From contig JAJDCZ010000037.1 in NCBI GenBank assembly GCA_029260555.1, positions 1 to 51,174 of the forward strand: DNA of 51,174 nt, read 5' to 3'. A program made the translations under genes and the position numbers. Below, one piece after another: positions 1-9,240 of this stretch. Each line of letters starts with the position of its first letter. Within the stretch, counting starts at the first letter, position 1. The DNA comes from Phycisphaerales bacterium. GTDB lineage: Bacteria > Planctomycetota > Phycisphaerae > Phycisphaerales > UBA1924. Under the pieces are notes generated by a model. The model had not been told where the DNA came from, made no database searches, and was given only the letters and a program-made list of their open reading frames with translations.

Positions 1-62
1 CCGCCCCCGGCTTGACGCAGCGAGAACGCGATCTGCTCCTCTGTGAACCTCGCCTTCTTCAT
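1..62 (-). CDS. IS3-family transposase OrfA, N-terminal 20 codons (partial)
   Basis: Reading leftwards from the ATG at 62, the minus strand encodes MKKARFTEEQIAFSLRQAGG and then runs off the window. This is the characteristic start of IS3-family OrfA, the helix-turn-helix half of the two-ORF transposase (normally MKK(S/A)RFTEEQI..LRQAE.G). A strong Shine-Dalgarno GGAGGTG lies about five bases before the ATG. OrfB (DDE integrase domain) would lie outside the window. Confidence 0.85.
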   Translation of the reverse strand, partial: MKKARFTEEQIAFSLRQAGG

Positions 63-122
63 CGTTTCACCTCCAAACAGAGGCCGGATTGTCGCCGATT
101 TTCTCACCCTGCGGGTGGACCA
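1..122 (-). mobile_element. End of an IS3-family insertion sequence (truncated by window edge)
   Basis: The minus strand carries the beginning of an IS3-type orfA with its ribosome binding site. Upstream of it, the minus strand reads TGGTCCACCCGCAGGGTGAG from position 122 inward. IS3-family ends start with TG, so 122 is a reasonable element boundary, but the opposite end is outside the window and the inverted repeat cannot be compared. The boundary is an inference. Confidence 0.7.
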
Positions 123-354
123 AGAAACGGGTTTGAGCGCAGTTAAAAAACATATGCCAGATGACTCTTCTGAAGAGCAGCAGTTAGCTGATCAATTCTT
201 TCTTGCTTTGCAAGAGTCGCAGTCCAGTTCGCCACTGCGCAGCCAAACCGCGCAAACAGCAGAAAGCAGACGAAAACCGCGCAAAAGACACAAAAACTTG
301 AAAGTCGTAAGTCCTTTGTATAAACTAGTTTTACGCATTTTGGCCCATGCTCAA

Positions 355-402
355 ATCTGCGTCACATGGCAGAAGTCACAGGTTCAAGTCCTGTTGCGCC
401 CA
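355..402 (+). pseudogene. 3' fragment of a tRNA (possible attachment-site scar)
   Basis: A perfect T-arm is visible at 378-394: stem ACAGG/CCTGT with loop TTCAAGT. It is followed by a 7-nt acceptor 3' strand TGCGCCC and discriminator A (395-402). An imperfect anticodon arm (TCTGC ... GCAGA, around GTCACATG, possibly a Val CAC anticodon with one inserted or shifted G) precedes it. No matching 5' acceptor strand GGGCGCA and no D-arm occur upstream, so this is not a functional tRNA. A 3' tRNA segment of this kind is the usual target duplicated by tyrosine-recombinase integration, but no integrase was recognised. Confidence 0.6.
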
Positions 403-543
403 TTTGTGTAAACGCTGTAAATCAAAGAATTTGCGGCGTTTATTGTTTAATAATGAGCTTGGGCTGACCCGCTATGCCAGCGGTCTGACTCACATGGCCG
501 GTTTATTTGTATGGAGCATGGCTATCACCGTGAGAGATCAGCC

Positions 544-687
544 ATGCAAACGAACAAAGGTGACAATGACAAAGGATTTGCCACGGGTTTTATTGAGAAG
601 CTCTGACTGGCTGCTGACAAACTCCGTGGGTCGATTGATGAGGCAGCGTTTGAGCATGTCATCCTGAGGATGGTGTTCCTGAGATAA
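544..687 (+). pseudogene. hsdM: Remnant of type I restriction-modification methylase HsdM (N-terminus)
   Basis: From the ATG at 544 the frame reads MQTNKGDNDKGFATGFIEKL, then a TGA stop at 604-606, then LAADKLRGSIDEAAFEHVIL and RMVFLR before a TAA at 685. This matches the conserved HsdM N-terminus, roughly F.EKLW.AADKLRG.(I/M)D.AE(Y/F)KHVVLGLIFLKY, with the conserved Trp codon (TGG) replaced by TGA. A real HsdM is about 500 residues with an NPPF motif. Nothing of the rest is present. The remnant suggests a former restriction system that was lost, consistent with the IS end and tRNA fragment just upstream. Identification is from remembered family sequence, not a search. Confidence 0.7.
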
Positions 688-789
688 AGTTCTGAGGCGT
701 TCCAGAGTCCTATCGTGCTTTCTCAAAAGTGCGAGGTGAGCGGGTCTTTTTTTAACAGGATTTGCCGCCTGCGTTGCAAGGAGCTTTGC

Positions 790-3700
790 ATGTCCATTTC
801 TCATCTGGTGTCTGCGATCCGTCTTGGCCTTCTCGTTGGATGTGCTGTGGTATCGCTAGCACATCCAACCTCAGCAACAACCACGGCGGATCTGTCTGAA
901 AGGGCGGATGACGGAAGTGAAGTGTTGCCTTGGGCTGCACCGTCGATCGATCGTGCTGTGACGGTCTTTGATGGCCGGACTGGCGAGATTTTGACCTTTG
1001 ACGAGATGCTCGACAAGCTTGCAGCTGTCGATGCGGTCTTCCTGGGTGAAACCCATATCGACGAGACTACTCACCGGGTGGAACTGGCCGTGTACGAAGG
1101 CCTGCTCAAGCGGCGTGATGGCGAGGTTGTCCTGGCGTTGGAGATGTTTGAACGAGATGTACAGCCGGTGCTTGATGCCTACCTTGCGGGCGAGATTGAG
1201 GAAAATGACTTTATCAAGCAGGCCCGGGCGTGGGGGCAGTATCGCAGTGCCTATCGGCCGATGATTGAGCGGGCTCGCGAGGACGGCCTGTCGGTGATTG
1301 CCTCGAACTTTCCCAGACCACTCACACGGCGCATTGCAATGGAGGGGCTTAGCGTGCTTGATACGCTAAAAGGCGACGAGCGGGCGCACGCACCAGCTGA
1401 GATATTTCCCAACTCTCCCGAATACTGGAAGCGTGTGGATAACGCGGTGCGCGGGCATTTGGCCATGATGCGCCGCGGGGGGGCTGACGATCAAAGGCTG
1501 ACATCTACGCAGACACTCTGGGATAACGCAATGGGTGAGTCGTGCGTCCTTGCGCTTGATGCCCATCCCGGGTCGATGGTGCTGCATGTCAACGGCGGGT
1601 TCCACAGCATGTACTGGGATGGAACCGTCCGGCAGTTTTTGTTACGCAAGCCCGATGCTCGTGCGCTGACCGTGGCTGTCTATTCGACGCGGAACCCGTC
1701 GGTATCTGGTGGAGGCGGTACGCCTGTGGCTGACTTTGTGGTGATGGCTGAAACGCGGGCGATGGATAAGAACGAAGGGACATGGTCGGTCGTGCTCGAT
1801 CGCGAGCTTGATTATCGCTTCCATCTGCCCAAATCCGCGACAAAGGAAAAACCCGTGCCTTTGCTGATCTGGTTCGGCGAGGCGGGGCTGAATTCTGAAG
1901 ACGGTATGGAGTTATGGAAAGATCGTCTTGGAGATGATGCGGCGATTGTTGTTGTCGAGCAGCCATACCGGGCACGGTTTGATGATCTGAGCAGCGGTGG
2001 GCGCTGGTACTGGGCTGATACTGCTGCAGAAGATGTGGGCTCGCTTATCTCGGCGACCGAACGCATCTGGGCATACCTCATGCGTTATTATCCGATCGAT
2101 CCGGAGCGGGTCAGTGTCGCAGGAGAAGGGACCGGGGCGACGGTAGTTGCAGCGATTGCATTGCTCGGCGATCGCATGGATCACAAAGCGATGGCTTTTG
2201 ATCCTCGGCACTATGCCAAGCTCAAGGACTACCCGCTCCCGTTGCCCGAATATAACGGAGAGTCGGATCGGGCAGTTTCTCTCAAGGTTTCGGGGTCGGC
2301 TGGGGATGAGTCATGGTGGCAGGAGGAGCTTGTAGCGTACCGCGGAGTGGGGCTGGAGACTTTGTTTGTTCTGCGGTCAGATGCCGGGCGGGATGTTCAG
2401 CAGGAGGCGGCCTTGCGAGTGGCTCTCGGCTTGTCTGCAGAGGAGATTGACGGCGGGGCTGAATCGGTCTCGATGATGATTCCGACAGACACGCCACGAG
2501 CAAGGCACTGGTCGCGGCTATATGCTTTGCGACATACTGCAGAGACGGGGCAAGTCGTCACGCTTATTGATGCGGATGCTGCTGGGTACAGCGGTAATAC
2601 TCTGATTTCACTTTCGGACATCGTCCACCCCTCAACGATCGGCGATTCGATTCCGCGCTGTCCTGGGCCGTTCGGCGGAACGACGGTGCTTGTTCTTCCT
2701 CCGGACCTTCCGGCTGCGGATGTAAAGGCGTGGATTGCATTGGAAGACAACGACCCGCTCAATAAGGCCAGTCGATTCCATCGGTTGCGTATTGCGGTGC
2801 AGGATGCTGACGCAGCAGAGCGAGCGCTGCCGAAAATGCTTGAAACGCTTGAAGGCGAAGGGCGGAAGAATGTGCTCATCGTGCCTGCGGTTTTCTGTGC
2901 CGATCCTGGGACGATGCAGATGCTCGAACGCCAGACGCGAGATGTTGCGAACCGAATGACGATCCAGTGGCTGCCGGGCCTCGGCGGGGAGAAGCTGCCC
3001 GTTGATGTTGCATCGGTTGACGCTGAAATTGGTACTGTCGAGCATGAGTTGCAAGTTGTGCTCGAACCTGCCACGGGGCGACTCGCGGTTGAAGACACGA
3101 TCACGCTGCCGCCAGCTGTGCGTGGGGCTGGTGCAGAGTTCACGCTCAACAGTGCGTTGATGATTACAAAGAGCGAGCCTGCTGTTCGGAAAATTGGTGT
3201 GCTCGACAGTAAGAGTGGTCCAGAGCAGGTGCGTTATGCACTCGAATCCGCAGCCCCCGAAGGCATGCTCCGGATCGCCTACGAAGGAACAATGGACTTT
3301 GGGCTTTCGGACCAGAAAGAGGAGTACGCGAGGGGCTTCCGCGAAACGCATGGCACCGTCGGCCCCGAGGGTGTATTTCTTAATGGCGGCAGCGCGTGGA
3401 TCGTTCAGTTTGCTGATGAGATGATCCGCTTCACCGTCGAGATCGAAGCGCCCAACGACTGGCATGTCATAAGCCAGGGAAATGGCAACTCTGACGCGGA
3501 TGGAGGGGCTGGCGATACACGCATTGCCAGATGGAGTTCTGGTGCGGATCTTGAGCAGGTGTATCTTGTGGGCGGGCCGTTGATGATTGAGCGCGAGATG
3601 GCGGGTAATGTCGAGGTGCTGGTCTATCTTCACGAGCCGGACGAGGCGCTCGCGCGCAAGTATCTCGACGCGACTGCTCGCTATATCGAGATGTACCGCA

Positions 3701-6300
3701 AGCTCATCGGGCCATATCCGTATGACAAGTTTGCGCTTGTCGAGAACTTCTGGGAGACTGGCTATGGCATGCCTTCGTTCACGCTGCTCGGTGAGCAGGT
3801 TATCCGCCTGCCGTTCATTCTGCACTCGTCGTATCCGCACGAGATCCTGCACAACTGGTGGGGCAACTCGGTATTTGTTGATTATGAGTCGGGCAACTGG
3901 TGCGAGGGTCTGACGGCGTATATGGCTGACCACCTGATTCAGGAGCAGCGCGGCAAGGGGAGCGAGTACCGCCGCAGTACGCTGCAGAAGTTCCGGGACT
4001 ATGTCAAGGAGGGGCGTGATTTCCCGCTGACGGAGTTTCGTAGTCGCCACAGTGCTGCGACCGAGGCGGTCGGGTATGGCAAGGCGCTTATGACTTATCA
4101 CATGCTGCGGCTTCGCGTCGGTGATGATGCCTTTCGGGCTGCGTTTACAGACTTCTATCGCAAGAACCGCGGGGAGCGGGCGAGTTTTGACGATATCCGG
4201 GCGAGTTTCGAGTCTGTCACCGGCGAGGATCTGTCACAGTTCTTCTACCAGTGGATCCAGCGCAGCGGGGCTCCGAGTCTTGTCGTGCGTGATGTCGAGT
4301 CTGAACCCTTGTCGCCAAACAGCCGGGTGTACATCGTGTCGGGCACGATTGAGCAGACGCAGGCTGATGACCTGTTCGTGCTCTCGGTGCCGATTGTGGT
4401 TTTGACTGATGAGGGGCAGGAATCGGTTGCTGTAGAGATGGACAGCCGCGAGGAGGAGTTTACATTTTCCGTCAATGGTAAACCCGCCGCACTTGCGATT
4501 GATCCCGCGTTTGACATCTTCCGTTTGCTCAGTCCGCTCGAGACACCAAGTTCGATCGGGCAGATCTTCGGCGAGCCGGAGGTTCTGGCGATTATACCTT
4601 CGGGGGATGGGGAAGATGTGGATGCGTATATTGCGCTGATGGAGGGCTGGGCGACTGACGACCACGCGATTGAGATCGTGCGGGATGACGAAGTTAAATC
4701 ATTGCCATCTGATCGTGCGGTCTGGGTCCTGGGCAGCACCAACCGCTTTGCTGCGGGGATGCTCGATTTTGACTTGCAGGTGAATGCGGGCGAGCCTGTC
4801 AAAGCTGTATCTCTTGGCGGCACCCATGTGTCGGTTGCCGATCATTCGCTTATCGTTATCCGGCGACATCCTGGCAACCCTGAGAAGGCGATCGGGTGGA
4901 TTTCGGTCGCGCCGGGGGCAGCTTTCCCGGGGGTAGGGCGAAAACTGCCGCACTATGGCAAGTATTCGTACCTTGCGTTTGAGGGTGATGAGCCGACCAA
5001 CATCGTCAAGGGTCAGTGGGAGGCGACGGATTCGCCGCTGGTTTACGAGTTTGTTGATAACGGGTCTGCATCGCTTTCTCTTGAATCTCCAGCTGCGCTA
5101 GCCGAACTGCCACCGGTGTTCTCTCAGCGGGTCTTGCGTGAGCATGTTGCCTGGCTGGCTGCCCCTGAGCGGCAGGGACGAGGGCTTGGCACTTACGAGT
5201 TGACCGAAACTGCCGAATATATTGCCCGGCAGTTCGCCGATGCGGGCCTTGTGCCCGGCGGCGATGACGGCTCGTGGTACCAGCGCTTCACTGTCGCCAA
5301 TGGGCCAGACGGCAAGCCGGTCGATGCAGTGAATGTCGTCGGCATCTTGCCCGGCAAGCGGGCAGACTGGAGCGACCAGTCCATCGTGCTCGGTGCGCAT
5401 TACGATCACCTCGGGCTCGGCTGGCCCGATGTCCACTCCGGCGATGAGGGCAAGGTCCACGCGGGTGCTGACGACAACGCCAGCGGCGTGGCGGTGATGA
5501 TCGAAGTCGCCCGCAATCTTGTTGCTGAAGGGGGCGGTTCTCGCAACCTCGTCGTCGTTGCCTTCTCGGGTGAAGAAGCCGGGCTGAAGGGCTCAAAGCA
5601 CTATGTTGCTAACCCGCGTTTCCCGGTCGCAGGCATGCGAGGCGTTATCAATCTCGATACCGTCGGGCGACTGAACGATGGGGAGATTGCGATTCATGCC
5701 ACGGGCACCGCTGACGAATGGCAGCACATTTTCCGCGGCGTCGGCTTTGTTACCGGCATCAAGAGCCGCAATGTTGCAGCCCGTGTCGGCGGCTCTGATC
5801 AGGACAGCTTTATCAATGTCGGTGTGCCTGCGGTCCAGTTCTTCACCGGGGTCCACAGCGACTACCACCGCCCGTCGGACACGGCTGACAAGGTCGATTC
5901 CGCGGGGTTGGTCAAGGTTGCGACCTTCGTCAAGGAGTCGCTGGCGTACATTCTCGAACGCGAGGAGCCGATGAATGTGCGTATTGATGGAGTTGCCACG
6001 GCACCCAAAGCTGGTCACCGTCCTGCAGAAGGCGGTCGCCGTGTATCGTTTGGTACCGTCCCGAATTTCGAGTTTGCAGGACCAGGTGTAAAGGTTGACT
6101 CGGTCGTTCAAGGCTCACCCGCTGAACGAGCTGGGCTGCAAGCGGGCGATGTGCTCATCAAACTCGACAGCACAGATATCTCAGACCTGCGAGCATTCTC
6201 ACAACACCTCAGGACACTGAAGCCTGGCCAGGAGGTTCTCGCGGTCGTCATCCGCGATGGCACCGAGGTCGAGATTCCCGTTCGTGTTGAAGCAAGGTAG
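790..6300 (+). CDS. Giant secreted protein: ChaN-like + esterase-like + M1 peptidase + M28 peptidase + PDZ
   Basis: About 1836 residues from the ATG at 790, chosen over an upstream ATG at 715 because AGGAG precedes it by seven bases and a signal peptide follows (LVSAIRLGLLVGCAVVSLAH). Domains in order: (1) ChaN/DUF399-like haem-binding domain, about 60-330, with FLGETHID near residue 85; (2) esterase-like alpha/beta domain, about 360-560, where the nucleophile-elbow position reads GEGTG and so lacks the Ser; (3) M1-type metallopeptidase, about 770-1150, with zinc motif HEILH at 1017-1021 and NWCEG about 18 residues later; (4) M28 peptidase, about 1480-1715, with GAHYDHLG, GADDNASG, SGEEAG and SDYHRPSDT supplying zinc ligands; (5) a C-terminal PDZ domain. 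It probably degrades peptides in the periplasm or outside the cell. Peptidase assignments are firm. The substrate is unknown. Confidence 0.9.
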   Translation: MSISHLVSAIRLGLLVGCAVVSLAHPTSATTTADLSERADDGSEVLPWAAPSIDRAVTVFDGRTGEILTFDEMLDKLAAVDAVFLGETHIDETTHRVELAVYEGLLKRRDGEVVLALEMFERDVQPVLDAYLAGEIEENDFIKQARAWGQYRSAYRPMIERAREDGLSVIASNFPRPLTRRIAMEGLSVLDTLKGDERAHAPAEIFPNSPEYWKRVDNAVRGHLAMMRRGGADDQRLTSTQTLWDNAMGESCVLALDAHPGSMVLHVNGGFHSMYWDGTVRQFLLRKPDARALTVAVYSTRNPSVSGGGGTPVADFVVMAETRAMDKNEGTWSVVLDRELDYRFHLPKSATKEKPVPLLIWFGEAGLNSEDGMELWKDRLGDDAAIVVVEQPYRARFDDLSSGGRWYWADTAAEDVGSLISATERIWAYLMRYYPIDPERVSVAGEGTGATVVAAIALLGDRMDHKAMAFDPRHYAKLKDYPLPLPEYNGESDRAVSLKVSGSAGDESWWQEELVAYRGVGLETLFVLRSDAGRDVQQEAALRVALGLSAEEIDGGAESVSMMIPTDTPRARHWSRLYALRHTAETGQVVTLIDADAAGYSGNTLISLSDIVHPSTIGDSIPRCPGPFGGTTVLVLPPDLPAADVKAWIALEDNDPLNKASRFHRLRIAVQDADAAERALPKMLETLEGEGRKNVLIVPAVFCADPGTMQMLERQTRDVANRMTIQWLPGLGGEKLPVDVASVDAEIGTVEHELQVVLEPATGRLAVEDTITLPPAVRGAGAEFTLNSALMITKSEPAVRKIGVLDSKSGPEQVRYALESAAPEGMLRIAYEGTMDFGLSDQKEEYARGFRETHGTVGPEGVFLNGGSAWIVQFADEMIRFTVEIEAPNDWHVISQGNGNSDADGGAGDTRIARWSSGADLEQVYLVGGPLMIEREMAGNVEVLVYLHEPDEALARKYLDATARYIEMYRKLIGPYPYDKFALVENFWETGYGMPSFTLLGEQVIRLPFILHSSYPHEILHNWWGNSVFVDYESGNWCEGLTAYMADHLIQEQRGKGSEYRRSTLQKFRDYVKEGRDFPLTEFRSRHSAATEAVGYGKALMTYHMLRLRVGDDAFRAAFTDFYRKNRGERASFDDIRASFESVTGEDLSQFFYQWIQRSGAPSLVVRDVESEPLSPNSRVYIVSGTIEQTQADDLFVLSVPIVVLTDEGQESVAVEMDSREEEFTFSVNGKPAALAIDPAFDIFRLLSPLETPSSIGQIFGEPEVLAIIPSGDGEDVDAYIALMEGWATDDHAIEIVRDDEVKSLPSDRAVWVLGSTNRFAAGMLDFDLQVNAGEPVKAVSLGGTHVSVADHSLIVIRRHPGNPEKAIGWISVAPGAAFPGVGRKLPHYGKYSYLAFEGDEPTNIVKGQWEATDSPLVYEFVDNGSASLSLESPAALAELPPVFSQRVLREHVAWLAAPERQGRGLGTYELTETAEYIARQFADAGLVPGGDDGSWYQRFTVANGPDGKPVDAVNVVGILPGKRADWSDQSIVLGAHYDHLGLGWPDVHSGDEGKVHAGADDNASGVAVMIEVARNLVAEGGGSRNLVVVAFSGEEAGLKGSKHYVANPRFPVAGMRGVINLDTVGRLNDGEIAIHATGTADEWQHIFRGVGFVTGIKSRNVAARVGGSDQDSFINVGVPAVQFFTGVHSDYHRPSDTADKVDSAGLVKVATFVKESLAYILEREEPMNVRIDGVATAPKAGHRPAEGGRRVSFGTVPNFEFAGPGVKVDSVVQGSPAERAGLQAGDVLIKLDSTDISDLRAFSQHLRTLKPGQEVLAVVIRDGTEVEIPVRVEAR

Positions 6301-6582
6301 TCGTGATTTTATGCCAGAAATCTCTCGGGCACGCCACAGCATAACCAGAGTTAGGAGAATCCCGGACCAAGGGCGAGTTATCGATTGGTTCAAGGGGGAT
6401 GCTTCCACTTGGGAGGATGCACAGCCATTACGGGGAAAACATCGTACTATTTTGGTCAGTAGACTTCTTGTCCACAGAAAAAAGACCGAGTTATCCAAAA
6501 TATCGACGAATCTTTTGCTATGGCGAATCAATGGGGACTACAGTGTCCCGTTTGGTTACCGTTTCTCTTTTGGAGAATCAAG

Positions 6583-6834
6583 ATGGCTATTGTCGGCGCC
6601 TTTGCTCGAGTTGATACAGACACCACGGCTTTGTGCCGGGCGGAGCTTGAGCAGCTCGCGGGTGTGAGCACTTTTGATATCAATGATGCTGACAAGGTTG
6701 GTGTTTTGATCGAAGCGGATTCGCTTAACGAGGCTCATGACACAATCACAAAAACGATACGGTCTACCCCAGGCGTACTGGGTGTGTGGCCGGTGTATGT
6801 CAATACCGAAGACGAACAGGAAAAACAGGACTAG
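6583..6834 (+). CDS. napD: NapD-type chaperone for periplasmic nitrate reductase
   Basis: An 83-residue protein beginning MAIVGAFARV, with the small ferredoxin-like fold pattern of NapD (two beta-alpha-beta units, STFDINDADKVGVLIEAD, then helix and VLGVWPVYV). In known systems NapD binds the Tat signal peptide of NapA and holds back export until the molybdenum cofactor is inserted. The start at 6583 is preceded by GGAG about seven bases upstream; a longer in-frame ATG at 6520 lacks a convincing site. It lies 59 bases ahead of napA, which supports the assignment. Confidence 0.8.
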   Translation: MAIVGAFARVDTDTTALCRAELEQLAGVSTFDINDADKVGVLIEADSLNEAHDTITKTIRSTPGVLGVWPVYVNTEDEQEKQD

Positions 6835-6893
6835 TTCCGTACCAGGCCGCTGACGCACGACGCACGGCGCATCACTCAGAAAGGGAGCAAGGA

Positions 6894-9224
6894 ATGGACA
6901 ACTCTCGCCGGGAATTCATTAAGACATCCGCAATGGCAAGCGTGGCAACAGTTGCGGCTGGCGGGTCTTCTGCTGTTGCAGAGAAACTCAAGGAAGCACC
7001 CGCAGATTCTTCGGTTCAATGGACCAAGTCCGTTTGCCGATTCTGTGGCACCGGGTGCGGCGTGATGATCGGACACAATGGCAACCAGATCGTCGCTCTT
7101 CGTGGTGATCCGGGGCATCCAACCACCAAGGGTCTGGTTTGTGCCAAGTCGTTGTTCCTTCCCAAGATTGTCCACTCCAAGGATCGGCTCAAGGTTCCGA
7201 TGCTGCGCAAGGACGGCAAGTTCGTTCCCATCAGCTGGGATGACGCAATGGAACTGATGGCAGACAAGTTTGCCAAGGCGATCAAAAAACATGGGCCGGA
7301 TTCCGTGGCTTACTACGGCTCAGGACAGGCGATGAGTGAAGAGAGCTACCTGTGCAACAGGCTTTTTAAAGGCGGCATCGGCACGAATAATGTCGAAGGC
7401 AACCCACGCCTGTGCATGGCATCTGCAGTTGGTGGATATGTCAGCACCTTTGGTAAGGACGAGCCGATGGGGTGCTATGACGATATCTGGGCAGCCAACA
7501 CCATCTTCCTTGTGGGGTCAAATACGGCTGAGTGTCATCCGGTCATCTTTGACCAGATTCTTGCAGCCAAGCAGGCAAAACGCAGTTTGAACATCATGGT
7601 TCTGGATCCTCGCAAGAGCCCGGTTGTTTCAGCAGCTCGTGTCCATTTGAATCCAATTCCCGGATACGATCTGGCGGTTTTGCATTCGATGGCACATTGC
7701 ATCATCCGTGATGGACGCCACGATGAAGAGTTCATCGGGAAGAACTGCCAGTTCAAAATCGTGAAAGATGGCAAACCCATCAATGTTGGATTAGACGGAT
7801 ATATCAAGTTCCTGGAAGATTTCACACCAGAGCGGGCAGAGATGGTCTCGGGTGTGCCAGCTGAGAAAATCGAAGAGGCTGCAAAGCTCTTTACCTATGG
7901 CCCAACCATGTCCATCTGGACGATGGGGCTCAACCAGCGCACACGCGGAGTGTGGGCGAACAACCTGATGCACAATCTGCATCTCATTACCGGCAACATC
8001 GGCAAGCCCGGCGCGACGCCTTTCTCCATGACCGGGCAGCCTAATGCCTGTGGCGGTGTTCGTGATACCGGTTCGCTGTGCCACATTCTTCCTTACGGGC
8101 GACTGGTCAAAAAAGAAGATCATCGCAAACAGATGGAAAAACTCTGGGGATCAAAGCCCGGAATCATCAAGTCAAAGCCCGGTCTTCACACTGTGGCCAT
8201 GTTCCGTGCTCTGGGCGAAGACAAGATTAAGGCGATGGTTATGCTGACCACCAACCCTGGTCAGTCCATGCCAAACTTGCATCCGGTGCGTGATGCGATC
8301 GGCAAGCCTCGCAAGGACAAGCCGTTCATTGTGGTGCTTGATTCGTATCCGACACGGACAACCGAGATTGCAGACCTGGTGCTACCTGCTGCGATGTGGT
8401 CTGAAAAAACCGGCGTTTTTGGCATGTCCGAGCGCCGATACCAAATCCATCCACAGGTTAAGAAGGCTCCGGGGATGGCTCGTTCAGACTTTGACATCAT
8501 GCTCGAGTTTGCAGGCCGACTTGAAGACAAGGGCGCGGTGAAAAAGGGGTATATCAAGGGCAAGTTCAAGACGACTGATGATGTTTGGGATGAGATGCGT
8601 CTGGCTTCCAGGGATACGCCTTATGACTTCATGGGCATCACCCGTGAACGGCTTTACAAAGAACGCGGGCTGCGCTGGCCTTGCCCAACGGAAGATCACC
8701 CCGGCACTGCTCGCCGGTTTGTTAAGGGTGATGATCCAACACTTGACTCGGGCAAGTACGCTGATCACACCTTGGCCAAGGGCGATGTGAAGTTTTATGC
8801 TGCTCCAAATCAGCGTGCGGTTGTCTGGCTTCGCCCAGCACTTGGACCTGCTGAGCCGACCGACAAAGAGTATCCATTCGTGCTTTCAACGGGTCGTGTG
8901 CTTGAACACTGGCACACAGGCACGATGACCATGAAGGCCGAGGAACTCCGCCGAGCCTATCCGCATTGCTTTATTGAAATGAATCCAAAGGATGCTCGCG
9001 AGATGAATGTTCGATCTGGCGACATGATCAAAATCACTTCGCGTCGAGGCGAAGCCAGAATTCGAGCCCGTGTGGTCGATATGCCTCGTCCCGGAATGGT
9101 CTTTGTGCCCTGGCACTGGGAGGACAAGGATTCATTGATTAACTTTGTTTGCACTGATGCATTTGATCCTGGATCCAAGCAGCCAGAGTTCAAAATCTGT
9201 GCGGTCAAACTCGAGAAGATCTAA
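6894..9224 (+). CDS. napA: Periplasmic nitrate reductase catalytic subunit NapA
   Basis: 776 residues from the ATG at 6894 (AGGGAG upstream). The N-terminus has a Tat signal with twin arginine SRREFIK. One [4Fe-4S] cluster is bound by C48-x2-C51-x3-C55-x27-C83 (SVCRFCGTGCGV ... GLVCAKS). The bis-MGD molybdenum ligand is probably C174 in NPRLCMASAVGGY. The C-terminal molydopterin-binding domain is visible (LSTGRVLEHWHTGTMT, near residue 665). The enzyme reduces nitrate to nitrite in the periplasm. A related assimilatory or formate-type oxidoreductase is possible from the fold alone, but napD, napG and napH around it make NapA most likely. Length is nearer the short, monomeric-type NapA enzymes than the 828-residue E. 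coli protein. Confidence 0.92.
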   Translation: MDNSRREFIKTSAMASVATVAAGGSSAVAEKLKEAPADSSVQWTKSVCRFCGTGCGVMIGHNGNQIVALRGDPGHPTTKGLVCAKSLFLPKIVHSKDRLKVPMLRKDGKFVPISWDDAMELMADKFAKAIKKHGPDSVAYYGSGQAMSEESYLCNRLFKGGIGTNNVEGNPRLCMASAVGGYVSTFGKDEPMGCYDDIWAANTIFLVGSNTAECHPVIFDQILAAKQAKRSLNIMVLDPRKSPVVSAARVHLNPIPGYDLAVLHSMAHCIIRDGRHDEEFIGKNCQFKIVKDGKPINVGLDGYIKFLEDFTPERAEMVSGVPAEKIEEAAKLFTYGPTMSIWTMGLNQRTRGVWANNLMHNLHLITGNIGKPGATPFSMTGQPNACGGVRDTGSLCHILPYGRLVKKEDHRKQMEKLWGSKPGIIKSKPGLHTVAMFRALGEDKIKAMVMLTTNPGQSMPNLHPVRDAIGKPRKDKPFIVVLDSYPTRTTEIADLVLPAAMWSEKTGVFGMSERRYQIHPQVKKAPGMARSDFDIMLEFAGRLEDKGAVKKGYIKGKFKTTDDVWDEMRLASRDTPYDFMGITRERLYKERGLRWPCPTEDHPGTARRFVKGDDPTLDSGKYADHTLAKGDVKFYAAPNQRAVVWLRPALGPAEPTDKEYPFVLSTGRVLEHWHTGTMTMKAEELRRAYPHCFIEMNPKDAREMNVRSGDMIKITSRRGEARIRARVVDMPRPGMVFVPWHWEDKDSLINFVCTDAFDPGSKQPEFKICAVKLEKI

Positions 9225-9240
9225 TCAGAAGGAGCGAATT

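Noticed and set aside
355..402. Functional tRNA gene
   Set aside because: No 5' acceptor strand or D-arm matches within 100 bases upstream.
43..411. 122-residue plus-strand open frame at the left edge
   Set aside because: It starts inside the IS end and finishes through the tRNA fragment. A decayed integrase tail is conceivable, but no recombinase motif is visible.
2632..4101. 489-residue minus-strand frame within the large peptidase gene
   Set aside because: It is antisense to well-conserved M1 peptidase sequence and has no ribosome binding site or recognisable motif.
6301..6582. Possible FNR site or other operator before napD
   Set aside because: TTATCGATTGGTTCAA near 6377 does not keep the TTGAT-N4-ATCAA half-sites, and no clear promoter could be defined.
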